Source: Chrysoperla carnea (Eukaryota > Arthropoda > Insecta > Neuroptera > Chrysopidae). Taken from it: a stretch of DNA of 64,000 nt. Where the stretch lies: the NCBI RefSeq assembly GCF_905475395.1, contig NC_058337.1:86236368-86300367 (forward strand), read 5' to 3'. The position numbers and the translations under genes are program-made. The number at the start of each line of letters is the position of its first letter. Position 1 is the first letter of the stretch. This document shows, piece after piece, positions 36,838 through 48,259 of the stretch. A model generated the notes under the pieces. The model worked only from the letters and a program-made list of their open reading frames with translations, searched no databases and was not told the origin of the DNA.

Positions 36838-39094
36838 TTATAGGAAGAACGTACGATTCTTTAATTTGATTAAATAATTGATTTCTACGTTTTTTATAAG
36901 TTCCAAGATTTATGTATACCTATTTAATACGGGTTTGCCACAAACTGCATAAAACGTTGATATAAATTAACAACAAACTTGATTAATTAGCTTTAGACAA
37001 GGTTGGGCAAGGGTTGCTATACCAGGACGGCAAACCATGGCCTGTTAAACTATTGTTGGTCCAGCACCTGCAGTTGGGAATAGCATCTGCATATTGTTAA
37101 AGACGTATATTTGTAAAAAAAAGCTCTATACCATCTTTAAATTTTAAATAATGGTTCTTACTCAGGTCAGTTTTATCTTATAGTTCAGTCTATCTAAGTA
37201 AGTAGTTTATACAAAGTGGTTATTTCTCGAAAAAACTGAATGGATTTCTTTGCTTTTAAAACAATATTTACTTTATTTTACTTAGCATATCAACAGTTAT
37301 CAGAAATTAATCAATAATAATAAATATTTCTTATCGTTTAAATGAGACAATTAGGAAATTAAAGAAATTTTATGTATAAGAAAAAAAAAGATGCAAATGA
37401 CCTACACTATAGATTATTATTATATTCAAGACCTTTAGTACTACAGTCTAAAATGTTTAACTTTTACCCACGCCACGGCAGTATGTAAGCCACGGTGTCG
37501 CTTTCTTATCTATTTTGTGCATAATCAGTCGACAATACAATATTATTTGGTAAAAAACAATGCAAGCCTTGTAAAATTAAATTGCTTTTCCTATCACTAT
37601 AATTTGATATATTAAATTAAATGAATCTTAAATTGAAAATTTAAATAAAAAATTTTATTTACATTTTAACATACGAATAAGAACTAACATATATAAATTC
37701 TAAAAATCTAACAGAAAAAATGAAGTCTTCTTGCTCATGGCTTCTTTTTCAAAAGGTGGATTTAGAATAAAATTGTAGTTTTTATTGTCCTTGTAATTAC
37801 TATTATTTTTGGCAGTGCATTATTAACCCAGCGTGGATTTACTGCAAAATTTGTACAGAAGGTTTTTACGATAAAAATAAGTCGTGGAGTGGTGTGACCC
37901 TTGAGGCCCACATGAATAGCTTCCCAGTATAATAAAGAGTTATAAAAAATAAAAATAAATTTTTCAAAATTTTTTTGAAAACGACTCGACCGAAACTTAT
38001 GAAATTCTTTACGGATCATATTGCCGGTAATACGCTTCGATCAACACCTCAACGTACGCACACACACACATACATCTTCTCCAAATTGGTGTTAATGCCT
38101 GATCCTAACCATGAAACGTTAATCATATATTGAAAATTTTGATTTCGAAAATCGGTCCCATTACAAATTCCTATATTGGGGAGTTAAAAAGTACAATTTG
38201 TTTAAAAAAAAAGGATCTCCGCTGCGTTGGTGATATAGTCAAACTCAAGTAAATGCGTAACATTATTTTTATCTATACATTAAGGAAACATGATCCCAAT
38301 AAACTTTTAGTTAAAAGTTTATAAAATTGAATTTCCAGAACCTCATATATTTCGAGCAGCTCAGTGAAATGCATCCATGAGTTTAGAGGGTGGAGTATGG
38401 CAGCAAAACTTGGTATGCTCATTAATGCACCAATTCACTAGACTGCTATCTGTATTGTCTGGATGGGCATTGGCGATATTTGAACCTATTTTCACAAATC
38501 GTCTGCTGTGAAAGATTTAGTTGCCGAAATTTTCTAAAACCCACCTGCCTTTCGGTTTCACAGTGGGAAGTCTACCATACGTATTTTAATAGTTGTACCC
38601 TTACTTGAGTATCTATGTCTTTTTTACGTGAAAGATACCATACATTTATCTATCATAACCGTGAGGCTCGACTCCAAAGCACGGGTCCATAGCATTTGTG
38701 TACTATGAGACTAGTTCGGTATTGACTTTTTATACAAGTGCTAAAAATTTATTTAATTTACTTTGTGATTCGCTAGAATAGTAAGTATGCTAACAAGCCA
38801 CCAATCAAGGTTGCATGTATTTAGCATATGTATGAAAAATATTTTTGTTTTTCTACTATTGTGAAAATCAATAACGAATTGAAACATTTCCTAAGCAAAA
38901 CGTATTACAAAGTTTCTTGTCGAATATATAAGGAATGTTTGTATGAAAATAATTTTTTAACAAATAATATTTAAATTTAAAATTAATGGTTTGAGAAATT
39001 CGTGGTTTACAATCATTTACTATATCTACATAATTTTGTCTACATTTTTATTAGAAACATTCTTGTAATTAGAATTTTTTCAATATTGTTTCAG
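36836..39094. other. Intergenic region upstream of the SLC18B1-like gene
   Basis: About 2.2 kb with no coding region I can support. It should hold, or be crossed by, the 5' leader of the next gene: the splice acceptor at 39093-39094 shows that a non-coding exon lies somewhere upstream. I could not place that exon. Confidence 0.55.
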
Positions 39095-39100
39095 GCAAAA

Positions 39101-42100
39101 ATGGAAGCATCTGAACGTATATCACCTGACAAAGTAATGTTTTCGGATTCACCACCACATTCTGGGAAACACTCAAATGATGACAGCACTTTGAGTGTAT
39201 CATGGTCAGATCATAGATCGCGTTACAATCGTAGCCAATCTGTTACGGATGTTGATCATGATGAATATTCACCGGCAGAAATTCGTCGGATACGAGAACG
39301 CTTAGTACGACAACATGCACCACCTCAACCATCACAGTTACGTTTGTTTACCAGAAAACAAAAATTAACTTTAACATCATTAGCATTGGTAGATTTTATG
39401 AGTTTTTGTTCAATGTCAATAATGGCACCATTCTTCCCACGAGAGGCATCACAAAAAGGGATGAATGATTTAACATCGGGTTTTGTATTTAGTTTTTATG
39501 CTTTTATTATGTTTATATCGTCACCAGTATTTGGTAAAATTGTAAGTACCATTATGTTTTGTTATTCAAATTTGGAATGTGTCGATTAAGTAACTTTTCG
39601 TGAAAGTTTAAGATGTTGTTAGTAAGAAAAAAGCTGAACTGTTCAGATAAAGCCGTCGTTATGAAAGCGAAAAATATTCTTGGTCCAAGATAAAATTTCT
39701 TCCATCACGAAAGCTTTTTTAGGTTTTGCTAATAAATAGTTTACTTCTCAAATCATGTTTTTTTAATAGATTAGAAACTTTATATTCTCAAAAGCACAAA
39801 AGTTTTCGAAAAAATAACATTAAATTTTTCAAGAAATATAATATGAAATTTAAAAACTTCCCTCACTTTTAAATTAGAAAATATTAGAGGCCTTATGTTA
39901 GAGGCTTTAAATACCAGTACGCCTTTCAGATAGACTCTCAAATATATCCTTGATAAAATAAGTTGTCAAAATTTACACCTAGATCCTAGAGCTGACAAGT
40001 CCACCCTGGATCGAAAAATTATTTTTTGGCCCATTCTAAATATTATAAAATCAAAAAATAATATGAAACCATAAACTTTATATTTCATTAATGTTTTAGT
40101 TACCTAGAGTAGGCGCAAAAGTATTGTTTATGTCTGGCATGTTTTTAGCTGGAATTTGTAATTTAATTTTTGGGTAAGTTCAATCAAATTTCTTAACAGA
40201 AAAATAGAAAAGAAAATCACCTTAAAATTGAATACCACAAAATTTCAATACATAACTTCTGAGTGCGAACTAACACCTAGTAAAACATCTAAGTAGCAGA
40301 CCATACTATAGATAGCACAAAAATATTATTAAAAAATATAATTTTGGGAAACTGTATGTATTTTGAACCTCAACATCGAATCTTCGAAGTTGTTAAACGA
40401 AAATGTGGAAAAAATATTTGAATAACTGGTGGAGAGAATATTTGAAGAAAGAATAATTATTCTTAAGTCTTAATTAGTCTTGGAAACTCTGATAAAGTCT
40501 TAGGAGCTCTGAATAACTCAACAAGAATTTTTTAACGTTTTTGGACTGTCTTAGTCAGAGTTATACAGGCTTATTAAGTCTGAATTAGACAGTCCGAAAA
40601 CTTTGAAAAATTCAGAGTGATAGTTCCAAGTTATTAAGACTTATTCTTTCTTCAAAAATGTTTTCCCACCAGGGATGGACAATTCCGGCATTTAAAAACA
40701 GTACCACTAGGTACACATTTGATTCCGAATAGATCCCGAATTCCGATGATTGTTTTGAGGGATATCCGTTTTAACTTTGAATTACTTTCCAGACTTTTAG
40801 AATTTATTGACAACTATGATCTCTTTGCAACTTGTTGTTTTGTAATACGAGGTATGGAAGCTCTTGGTGCAAGTGCTTATTCAACTGCAAGTTACGTCTT
40901 TGTAGTAAATACATTTCCAAATTCCATTGGATCTGTTTTAGTAAGTATATCGAAAATTTATCCTCGATAGAAATATATTAATGTTACCATTATCATTTTA
41001 GGGTATTTTAGAAACGTTCGTAGGCTTAGGTATGAGTACAGGTCCTGCAATTGGTGGTCTACTGTATTCGGTATGCATATGTGTTAATAAAATTATATAT
41101 TACAAAGATTGTGGCTAGATAAATGACTGAAATCGTTGTTTTAACTGAAATTCTGAAAGGATTTGATGTAAAAGATAATATAATCAAACAGCCTCTTACA
41201 ACTAAAATCAATTTATCTTATTATCCTGAAAAAAATTTTAAAAAGTTACTTGTATTGCCTGTCTCATTCTTAGCCTCAATCTCAATTTGGGTCACTTTTG
41301 TGGAAAGACTTAGAAGAAATTTCTCCCCATAATGTCTCAGAAGTAAATTTAGGACCCCGAGTAACCACCTAACGCCCTCAATTTTGCCATCCTTCAGTTT
41401 TGCAACTTTTTCTTCCCACTTTCTCCCACTTACATCGGACCCTGAGTATCTTAGACGTAAATCTGTAGTAGCAATATTGGTCTTAATTAAGACTCAATTC
41501 AATTCAGTATTCAGATTCTGAAGCCAGAAATTTAGCCACAATTTTATAAATATATGCTTATTGCGTACTCTTTTTATTATATGTTATTTTCTAGGTAGCT
41601 AGGCGGTTTTGGATTACCATTCTATGTTTTGGGCATTTTAATGGTTGCTGTTGTGCCCATAAATTTTTATCTATTACCATCAGCAGATGAATGTAATATG
41701 GGCAGTAAAACAAGCTCAATATTTGATCTACTAAAATTACCATCAGTTCTAGTCACTGGTTTTGTTGTGATAATTGTTTCCAATACTTGGGGATTTTTAG
41801 ATCCAACATTAGAGCCACATTTACGTGGGGTAAATATTTATTTATTTGTACAAACCAACGAACAAACATTGCAAGTTAAATAAAAGCTTGTAAAAAGAAC
41901 TTCAATCTTGTATTAAATTTTGATTAAATATTTTACAGCTTCATCTGTCTCCCGAAAAAATTGGTTTAATATTTTTATTATTTTCCGCATTATACGGAAT
42001 TTCATCTCCCGCATGGGGTTGGTTAGCTGATAAATGTAATAACCATTGGTCAATGATGGTAATAGGATTGTTATTATGTACAAGCGGATTGTTACTGTTA

Positions 42101-44501
42101 GGTCCATCGCCATATCTTTCACCATTCTTAGATCGGTAAAAAATGTTTGTAAGCCTCCTGCACGTTATATGATTTTGACATCTTTCAATTATGTAAAATC
42201 TAAAATTGTCGATTTACTCACTAATCTGCATATAGAAAAAATTAGTCCCAAAGTTAAGGACTTGAGCCGATTAGCTATTCTCAAAACTTTAAAAAGCTAT
42301 ATCATATTCAATGTAATTCTAATTCGAATTTATTCCAACTAAAGTCATTCGTTTTTTGGAAGTTAAAACCATCCAATGTGCACGATTTCTATTTACATGC
42401 TATTGTTTTCTGAGTTAATCTTTGAATTTCATTCCAGGTCAATTTGGTTAGATTTAATTGGCTTATCCATATTAGGTATATCAGTAGCTTTAACGTTGCT
42501 ACCAACATTTCAAAGAGTGTTATCTAGTGCAGTGTAAGTTATTTTCTTTTACAAAGCTCCCTTTAAACCCGATGGAAAATGACTCTTGGCATCTTTGTTG
42601 GATAAGATCCAAAGATACATTGATTAAAGTCGTTTTCCATTATATTTGAAAATGAGATATTCAACAATTTTTTTTATAAAAATATCAATAATTGATTTAA
42701 AATTTTATAGTGAAGGTGGATTTCCAGACTCATTGTCAACTTGTAGTCTTGTGGCGGGACTCTGGTCATGTATGTATGCATTGGGTGAAGTTTTAGGTCC
42801 CGCTTTAGGAGGGATATTATTAGAACATGTTGGTTTTCCTATGGCTGCCACAATTCAAGCTTTAATGAGCTTCACCTTGGTAAGCCCTTTATATTCGTAA
42901 GACAATGTTCATGAATTTAATATTTTCTATCTTATTTCAGGCAATTTTAACTTTATTATACTTTACACTAAAGTCAGTATTTACAAAACGTGATAATTCT
43001 TCTGATAGTGGAATAAGTGGTTCATGGAAAAGCTCTCTAAGTGATGATGAAATGATGAATGAGAAACAACCTTTATTGAGTGGTGTAAAAAAGGGTCAAA
43101 CAGAAAGTTTAATTTATACAAATGAAAAGGAAATTTATAATAATATGAGGAGTTTATATTACGTGAGTATATTCAAACTAGACTACTTAGGCTTACATTC
43201 ATGTCGTAATACCTCTCAGACATTCTTATTTGGAGGGGCTTAACAGATATTTCTTAAACATTTATTATATGATCAAAATAATTGGATGATTTCCTGATCG
43301 TGCGGATTTAGCAGGACCGCAACGAGGGTACATAGCGCCGGTGGCAAGTATTTTGGTTGCGCCTTATATATATCGGGATAGGCTCTAACGATTTTGATGA
43401 AAATTCGTATACTGATATTATTTAACATAAGAGTAAAGGCTAAAAGGGGAGAGGTGCCATTATCATGTAATTTTACCTTAAAGATTCTGTCCAATAAGAT
43501 CGGATCAAATTTGCCTGTGTTATTAAAAAAATAGAATTTTTTTTACTTTATGACGTCATCAGAATCCAAAAAATTTAATTTTGCTCTGTCAAATCCAAAT
43601 TTTATCCAATTTTGATAAACCAAGTATGTAATCCTACTAAAATTGGGCATTGATTTTCAAACTTATGATCAAAATTAACCTAGCTGTAATAGATTTTCAG
43701 AATTTGGAGTCCTGGTCCGAAAAACTGGCAACATGAAAAGAATGACCCAAAATTAGTGTGTTTTAAAAAAAATTCCAATAAGATCGAATCAAATTTGCCT
43801 ATTTTATCACAAAAATCGAATTTTTTTTACTTTATAACGTCATCAAAATCCAAAAAATTTAGTTTTGCTCTGTCAAATCTAAATTTTATCCAATTTTGAT
43901 AAACCAAGTATGTAATCCTACTAAAATTGGACTATATTTTTCAAATTTGTGATCAAAATTAATCTAGCTCTAATAGGTTTCCAGAATGTTCTTGGTACCG
44001 GATTTAAGCACATAAGGCCGGTGGCGGGTGCCTCCTTTGCCACACCCTAGTTACGTACCTGCTCTTTAGTTGCGTTAGGATGCTGGAATTTTTGTTTTAG
44101 TACTTTTGTTTAGCTTCGAGATATCGTTCTTTGTTTACGATTTTAGGTGATATCTCAAAAACCCGACGTCCAATCGACAAAGAGGTTGACACTGGGCCTT
44201 TAATTGATTTTCTCCCAGATATCGCCTTTATAAATTCGTCCCCTTTCAAAATAATCCGAGGATACAAAAAAGAACTATTAATAAAATAAATAAGGGGGGG
44301 GGGGGGGGGTTTGTACGTAACGTTTGCGTTGAATTTTTACGTTACGGTACTAAAGTCCAGTTTTTACGTTACTAAAGTTCAATATGCATTTTAATTTACT
44401 TTGTATCTAAATTCTTATTGTTTTAGGGACAAGAAAGTGACGAGGTAACCGACGTAAGAAAAATGATGAGTATCACAGCTGGAGGAGCATGTGAATTATA
44501 A
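39101..44501 (+). CDS. MFS transporter, SLC18B1-like (vesicular polyamine transporter family)
   Basis: Multi-pass major facilitator carrier. Mammalian SLC18B1 loads polyamines into vesicles by proton exchange; the substrate here is inferred only. Ten coding exons: 39101-39541 (acceptor at 39094 lies just before the ATG), 40100-40173, 40793-40940, 41002-41070, 41599-41829, 41939-42135, 42438-42533, 42711-42879, 42941-43162, 44427-44501. Phases join into 573 codons plus TAA, somewhat longer than the human protein because of a charged N-terminal tail of about 85 residues. The first membrane segment holds VDFMSFCSMSIMAPFFPREA. The loop GKILPRVGAK matches MFS motif A; GMEALGASAY, ETFVGLGMSTGPAIGG, WGFLDPTLEPHL, ADKCNNHW and LGEVLGPALGGILLE follow the SLC18B1 pattern through the second half. 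The C-terminal tail is hydrophilic and serine/acid-rich (SSDSGISGSW), probably cytosolic. No breaks seen. Confidence 0.9.
40430..40676. repeat. Foldback element in intron 2 of the SLC18B1-like gene
   Basis: The left end CTGGTGGAGAGAATATTTGA and the right end TTTCCCACCAG are complementary, and inner segments pair (AAGAAAGAATAATT with ATTCTTTCTTC; AAGTCTTAATTAG with AAGACTTA; TTTTTGGACTGTCT with AGACAGTCCGAAAA). Length is about 247 bp. No coding sequence. Confidence 0.75.
43491..43985 (+). repeat. Two tandem copies of a unit of about 284 bp in intron 9
   Basis: CCAATAAGATCG occurs at 43491 and 43775, each followed by TCAAATTTGCCT, AATTTTTTTTACTTTAT-AC, GTCATCA-AATCCAAAAAATT and TTATCCAATTTTGATAAACC. 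The copies differ by scattered point changes, so this is an old duplication. It lies in the 1.26-kb last intron of the SLC18B1-like gene. Confidence 0.88.
44294..44309 (+). repeat. Poly(G) run of 16
   Basis: An unbroken G16 tract in an otherwise AT-rich intron. Its exact length is doubtful in any assembly. Confidence 0.9.
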
Positions 44502-44789
44502 AATAAAATAAAAACATTGAAATAGTGAAAATTTTCATAAATTATATTTATGAATAGCATTTCTTGATTAGAATTTTTTTTAAATGTTAAAAAGTACGAG
44601 ACGTTAAAATGCTACAACATGTTACACTTTACACAGTACATTACAGAATTTTATGTTATATAATGATACGCTTAAAGATTATATTTAAAATTAAATGCTT
44701 TCATACTTTGTATTTATAAAACACCAAAAAACGTAATAAACGGTTATATTTTAAATAATCAACATATTTTGTGTATTTAATTTTATAAG

Positions 44790-44990
44790 AATATGGTTGG
44801 CCGCCCATTAAAGATTTCTGGTGAACCAAACATAATAGATATTTGAAATTTGGTATTAAACCACAACTTGGGATAAATCCGCCTAAAATATTTTCAGATT
44901 TATGACACTTCCGTTTATACCGGAAGTGGACCCTAAAATCGTTATTTCAAATGGAATGCCCTATTTATTTTTACACAACTCGCTTAAGTC
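44790..44990. repeat. Dispersed repeat fragment with CTTCCG...CGGAAG hairpin
   Basis: Contains TTGAAATTTGGTATTAAACC, ACACTTCCGTTTATACCGGA and AAGTGGACCC, a wording seen in insect repeats. It lies about 300 bases behind the SLC18B1-like gene. Class unknown; no ends identified. Confidence 0.4.
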
Positions 44991-45235
44991 AATAATAAAA
45001 GAATAATTACAATGAAATTTTTTATTTATTTAGAAATTATGTGCATTTCTCAATTATATAAATGTTAGATTTTATCCATCACTAATGATATCGCACAAAA
45101 AATAATCTTTCATCACATTTTCTAATTCTCATGTAATTTTTTTTTTTTATTATATATTGTGCTTGCAAAAATAACACCACAAATAATTCTGCAAAAATAG
45201 TTGGGGTGAAGATAGTCGACTAAAAGTATAACAAA

Positions 45236-45890
45236 ACAAGTGAAAACAAACAATTGACTGAGTTAATTGTTGAAATACCATGTATAGGCAGTGTTGATAA
45301 CTCTGTCACATTTCACATACATACATATCTGACATATTTAACTGATATTCTCATATAATGCGCAAGTGTTGATGCGCAATCGTTTGTTTTTTTTTGACGT
45401 CATGTAAATAACAAAAGATATTCACTTTGATATTCCTATATTAATACATACTATAAAATTTGTACCTAATTAACGCCCTCGTGGGTAAACAGTGATGTTT
45501 ACAAAAAAATGTTTCAAACAAAAGTTGTTTATTTTTTTGTAAGGAACATTTTTTACATTTAAACTTTTATTCTATCTCTAACGGTTTACAAGATGGGTAC
45601 TACGGACCCATGACCCAATTGACCCATGTTGCTCATTTACGAACTTGACCTCACTTTTTACGTCCTAAGCACGCTGTAAAAATTTCAGCTTGATATCTCT
45701 TTTCGTTTTTGAGTAATCGTGACCACAGACGGACGGACGGACGGACGGACAACCGGAAATGGATTAATTAGGTGATTTTATGAACACCTATACCAAATTT
45801 TTTTTTGTAGCATCAATATTTTTAGGCGTTACAAACTTGGGACTAAACTTATAATACTATGTATATTTCATATATACATGGTATAAAAAT
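45236..45890 (-). repeat. Family A dispersed repeat, longest copy
   Basis: About 655 bases, used here to define the family. Outer end CAAGTGAAAACAAACAATTG, then ACTGAGTTAATTG and TTGAAATACCATGTATAG. The interior has GGGTAAACAGTGATGTTTAC, AACGGTTTACAAGATGGG, CTCACTTTTTACGTCCTAAG, a GGAC microsatellite (45726-45750), GGTGATTTTATGAACACCTA and TTTTTAGGCGTTACAAACTT. Inner end CATATATACATGGTATAAAA. No open frame of note. The outer end contains a small palindrome (CAATTG...CAATTG-like). Element class is unknown to me. Confidence 0.88.
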
Positions 45891-46907
45891 CGATTACTTT
45901 ATAATAATAAAAGAAAAATTTATTTATAATCAATTTCAGAAAGGGAATAACATAATTTCTTACTAAAAATTCAGTGAAAAAGAAAAGTTTATTTGTTGTT
46001 GCACAGTATAATTAATCCATTTTATTTGTAGTAAATCATTTTAGAAATAATATCGGAGCAAAGTTTTTGACCCTGCAATAGAAAATAAATACATTTTAAA
46101 TAGAGCGATTTTCTTTATAGCTAAGCCTAGGTTTTTAACGCGCATTGATTGAAATACACGTTTGTTACAGTTATGTAAATATAGTGTTAAATGGAGTAAT
46201 AAAATGCAATGAAGCCAAGGTCTTTGCGAAAAGCTCTAACACAATATATTTCCAAAAAGCACGTTTGACCCATCGTTTGACTTTAGCTTAATTGAAATTT
46301 GTTGGTTCAATAATAAGGTATGAAACAAAAAATTCTATACATAAACTTCGAAAAGCGTTTGCCACTTTTCAATTATTTTTTTCAAAATGAATTCTTTCTT
46401 ATTGGCTTTTGTAAAATTTGTTTCTTTATCTTAGAACTTTTCGACTGTGAACTCTCATTACTTTCCTTATTAAAGCATTTCCAACATGGTATTTGCAGTT
46501 CCTATGCTAAAGATAAGGTAAATTTTTTTCGGCAGAATTTAACGAGAAAATAAATATAAGAACTTAATAGGGTTTACAATTAAATCCCAAAGTTTTAAAA
46601 ATTTTAACAGTTTAAAATACGAGATAATTATGCTTACATTCCCAATTTTGACCAATTTACTTCAAAATTAAAATCTCGAAAATTCTGTCGAAAATTTTTT
46701 TCAATTCTGTCGAAGAATTCTGTCACAAACTTTGCAGCTGATTATATCTCGTGATCTAAACGACCAAGAGCTCTGCAACTTCGGGATCTCACAGCTTACA
46801 TTACTCTGAGTCAGTGGAAAAAAATTGGCCAATCTGTCGACAAGAGCATTCATGCTGGAAATACTTTATGCCAAGTTGTGAAAACTTAAAAAATTTAAAC
46901 TAATATT
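45891..46907. other. Intergenic DNA downstream of the BTB gene
   Basis: No feature I can firmly support. If the donor-like site at 46922 is used, this stretch should contain the last exon of the BTB gene; I did not find it with confidence. Confidence 0.5.
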
Positions 46908-48002
46908 TTAGAAAATACTTACGCCAGAATACTCCGTACTTCGAACCTCAACCCTATATACGGTATTTGGAAAAAGTCTAATCGGTATATCAAAAATAAT
47001 CAATAAATTTGAATTGATGCACTGGCTTATACTGCAAAGTGTGTCACTTTCTTTTTCATCTATTAACTTTAACACTATATTACTTCCAATATCAACTTTG
47101 TCTTTCAGTGTAAAACCAACGACAAACTTAGGATCATGAAGTCTCCACTTAAATTTTATCGTTTTATTCATAAAGAAAAAATCATTAAACGACACTTGAA
47201 TTTCCTTAGAAGATTTACTACATCTAGGCCTCTCAAAAAGGTTTTTATTTAATGCTAACTCTTTACAAATAGATTTAACATCACTATACGTTAGCAAATC
47301 ACTATTAACTGGTCCCAGTACAAATTCTTTAAGAGTCATTGATGAAAAACGTATTAATGTAAGGGCTCGACCTAAAACAGAACGTTGATTTTCTGGTGTG
47401 AAAGGTAATTTCTTTTCTAAAACATTCAGCTTTTGACCATGAAACAATTGCTTGAAATAATTTGGATTCAAAAACTTCTAATGTGTCACGTTCTAAAACA
47501 AGAATTAAAGTATTCAAATCGATATCAGTAAAACAATCAGCAACCAATGCATCCGTTGTATTTTTATCAATCTTCTCTAAACACATTAATTCTAATTGTG
47601 GTAAATCAAATAAACGAGCATACGATAAACAAAAGAAAGCATTATCGATAGCTAAATTTTTTTCCAAGAAATCGATACATTGATTTTCTAGTACCTGTAC
47701 ATCGTACTTTTTTGCTGCATATAAAGTGCTTAACACTGTTTTTGAATCAACTTGTACCTCGTTCGAATAAAAATAATGCAGTAATGCCAAAAAAGCACAC
47801 GGCTCAACATCAGGTATTTCAATTTCTGTTGATTTTGTTGCTAAACCACCAAAAAACATCGCTTCAAATACCGTACTCTTAACAGACAGAATAAGTTTAT
47901 GTGCTGGAAATATCTGTTTTTCTCTTCCAACGATAAAATTGATATCGGCAAATTTTTTTTTATTCAACACATTTCGTTCAAAACGTTCTTCGCCACTAAG
48001 TT
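46908..48002 (-). pseudogene. BTB/POZ-BACK-PHR-like gene (BTBD2/3/6 type), main body; broken
   Basis: Proteins of this family act as substrate adaptors for cullin-3 ubiquitin ligases. Read on the minus strand: GEERFERNVLNKKKFADINF opens the BTB domain, with FPAHKLILSVKSTVFEAMFF and DVEPCAFLALLHYFYS; a BACK domain follows (LYAAKKYDVQVLENQCIDFL, IVSWSKAE). The frame then shifts by one base at about 47405-47420 in an A/T-rich run. The family motif TPENQRSVLGRAL and the degenerate C-terminal domain (KWRLHDPKFVVGFTLKDKVD, DIGSNIVLKLI) lie in the second frame. A strong donor (GTAAGTATT) at 46922 suggests a further exon. The first 21 codons are 4.5 kb away at 52538-52601, cut off by a copia element. 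Two lesions imply a non-functional copy, unless the frameshift is a sequencing error and the insertion is polymorphic. Confidence 0.85.
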
Positions 48003-48007
48003 GATTA

Positions 48008-48194
48008 TCTTAGAAGTGAACACAACTATGTTTTGTAACGAACTATATTTTATTCTGTTGGTACATACATTTTTATATAAGAACATTCTATCTTACAAAA
48101 TTACGTCATATGTATTACCATACTATTGATAATAGAACCAATAAGTAATAATAGATGGCATCACATGTATTATATTTTGTTACTTATTTCAACA
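48008..48194 (-). repeat. 3' LTR of the copia element
   Basis: 187 bp. On the minus strand it begins TGTTGAAATAAGTAAC and ends CACTTCTAAGA. It matches the other LTR over its whole length by eye. Confidence 0.95.
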
Positions 48195-48259
48195 TTCCCA
48201 CTTAACAAAATAAAACTATTATTAATTATCTGCAAAAACTTTGCATTGACTTTTTGGTT

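Noticed and set aside
37762-38019. 85-codon minus-strand frame in the gap before the transporter gene
   Set aside because: No domain recognised, low complexity, and no splice or start context; probably chance.
46320-46560. Candidate last exon of the BTB gene on the minus strand (a short frame containing ELQIPCWKCFN)
   Set aside because: An acceptor-like AG is present, but the peptide does not match the expected C-terminal domain of the family.
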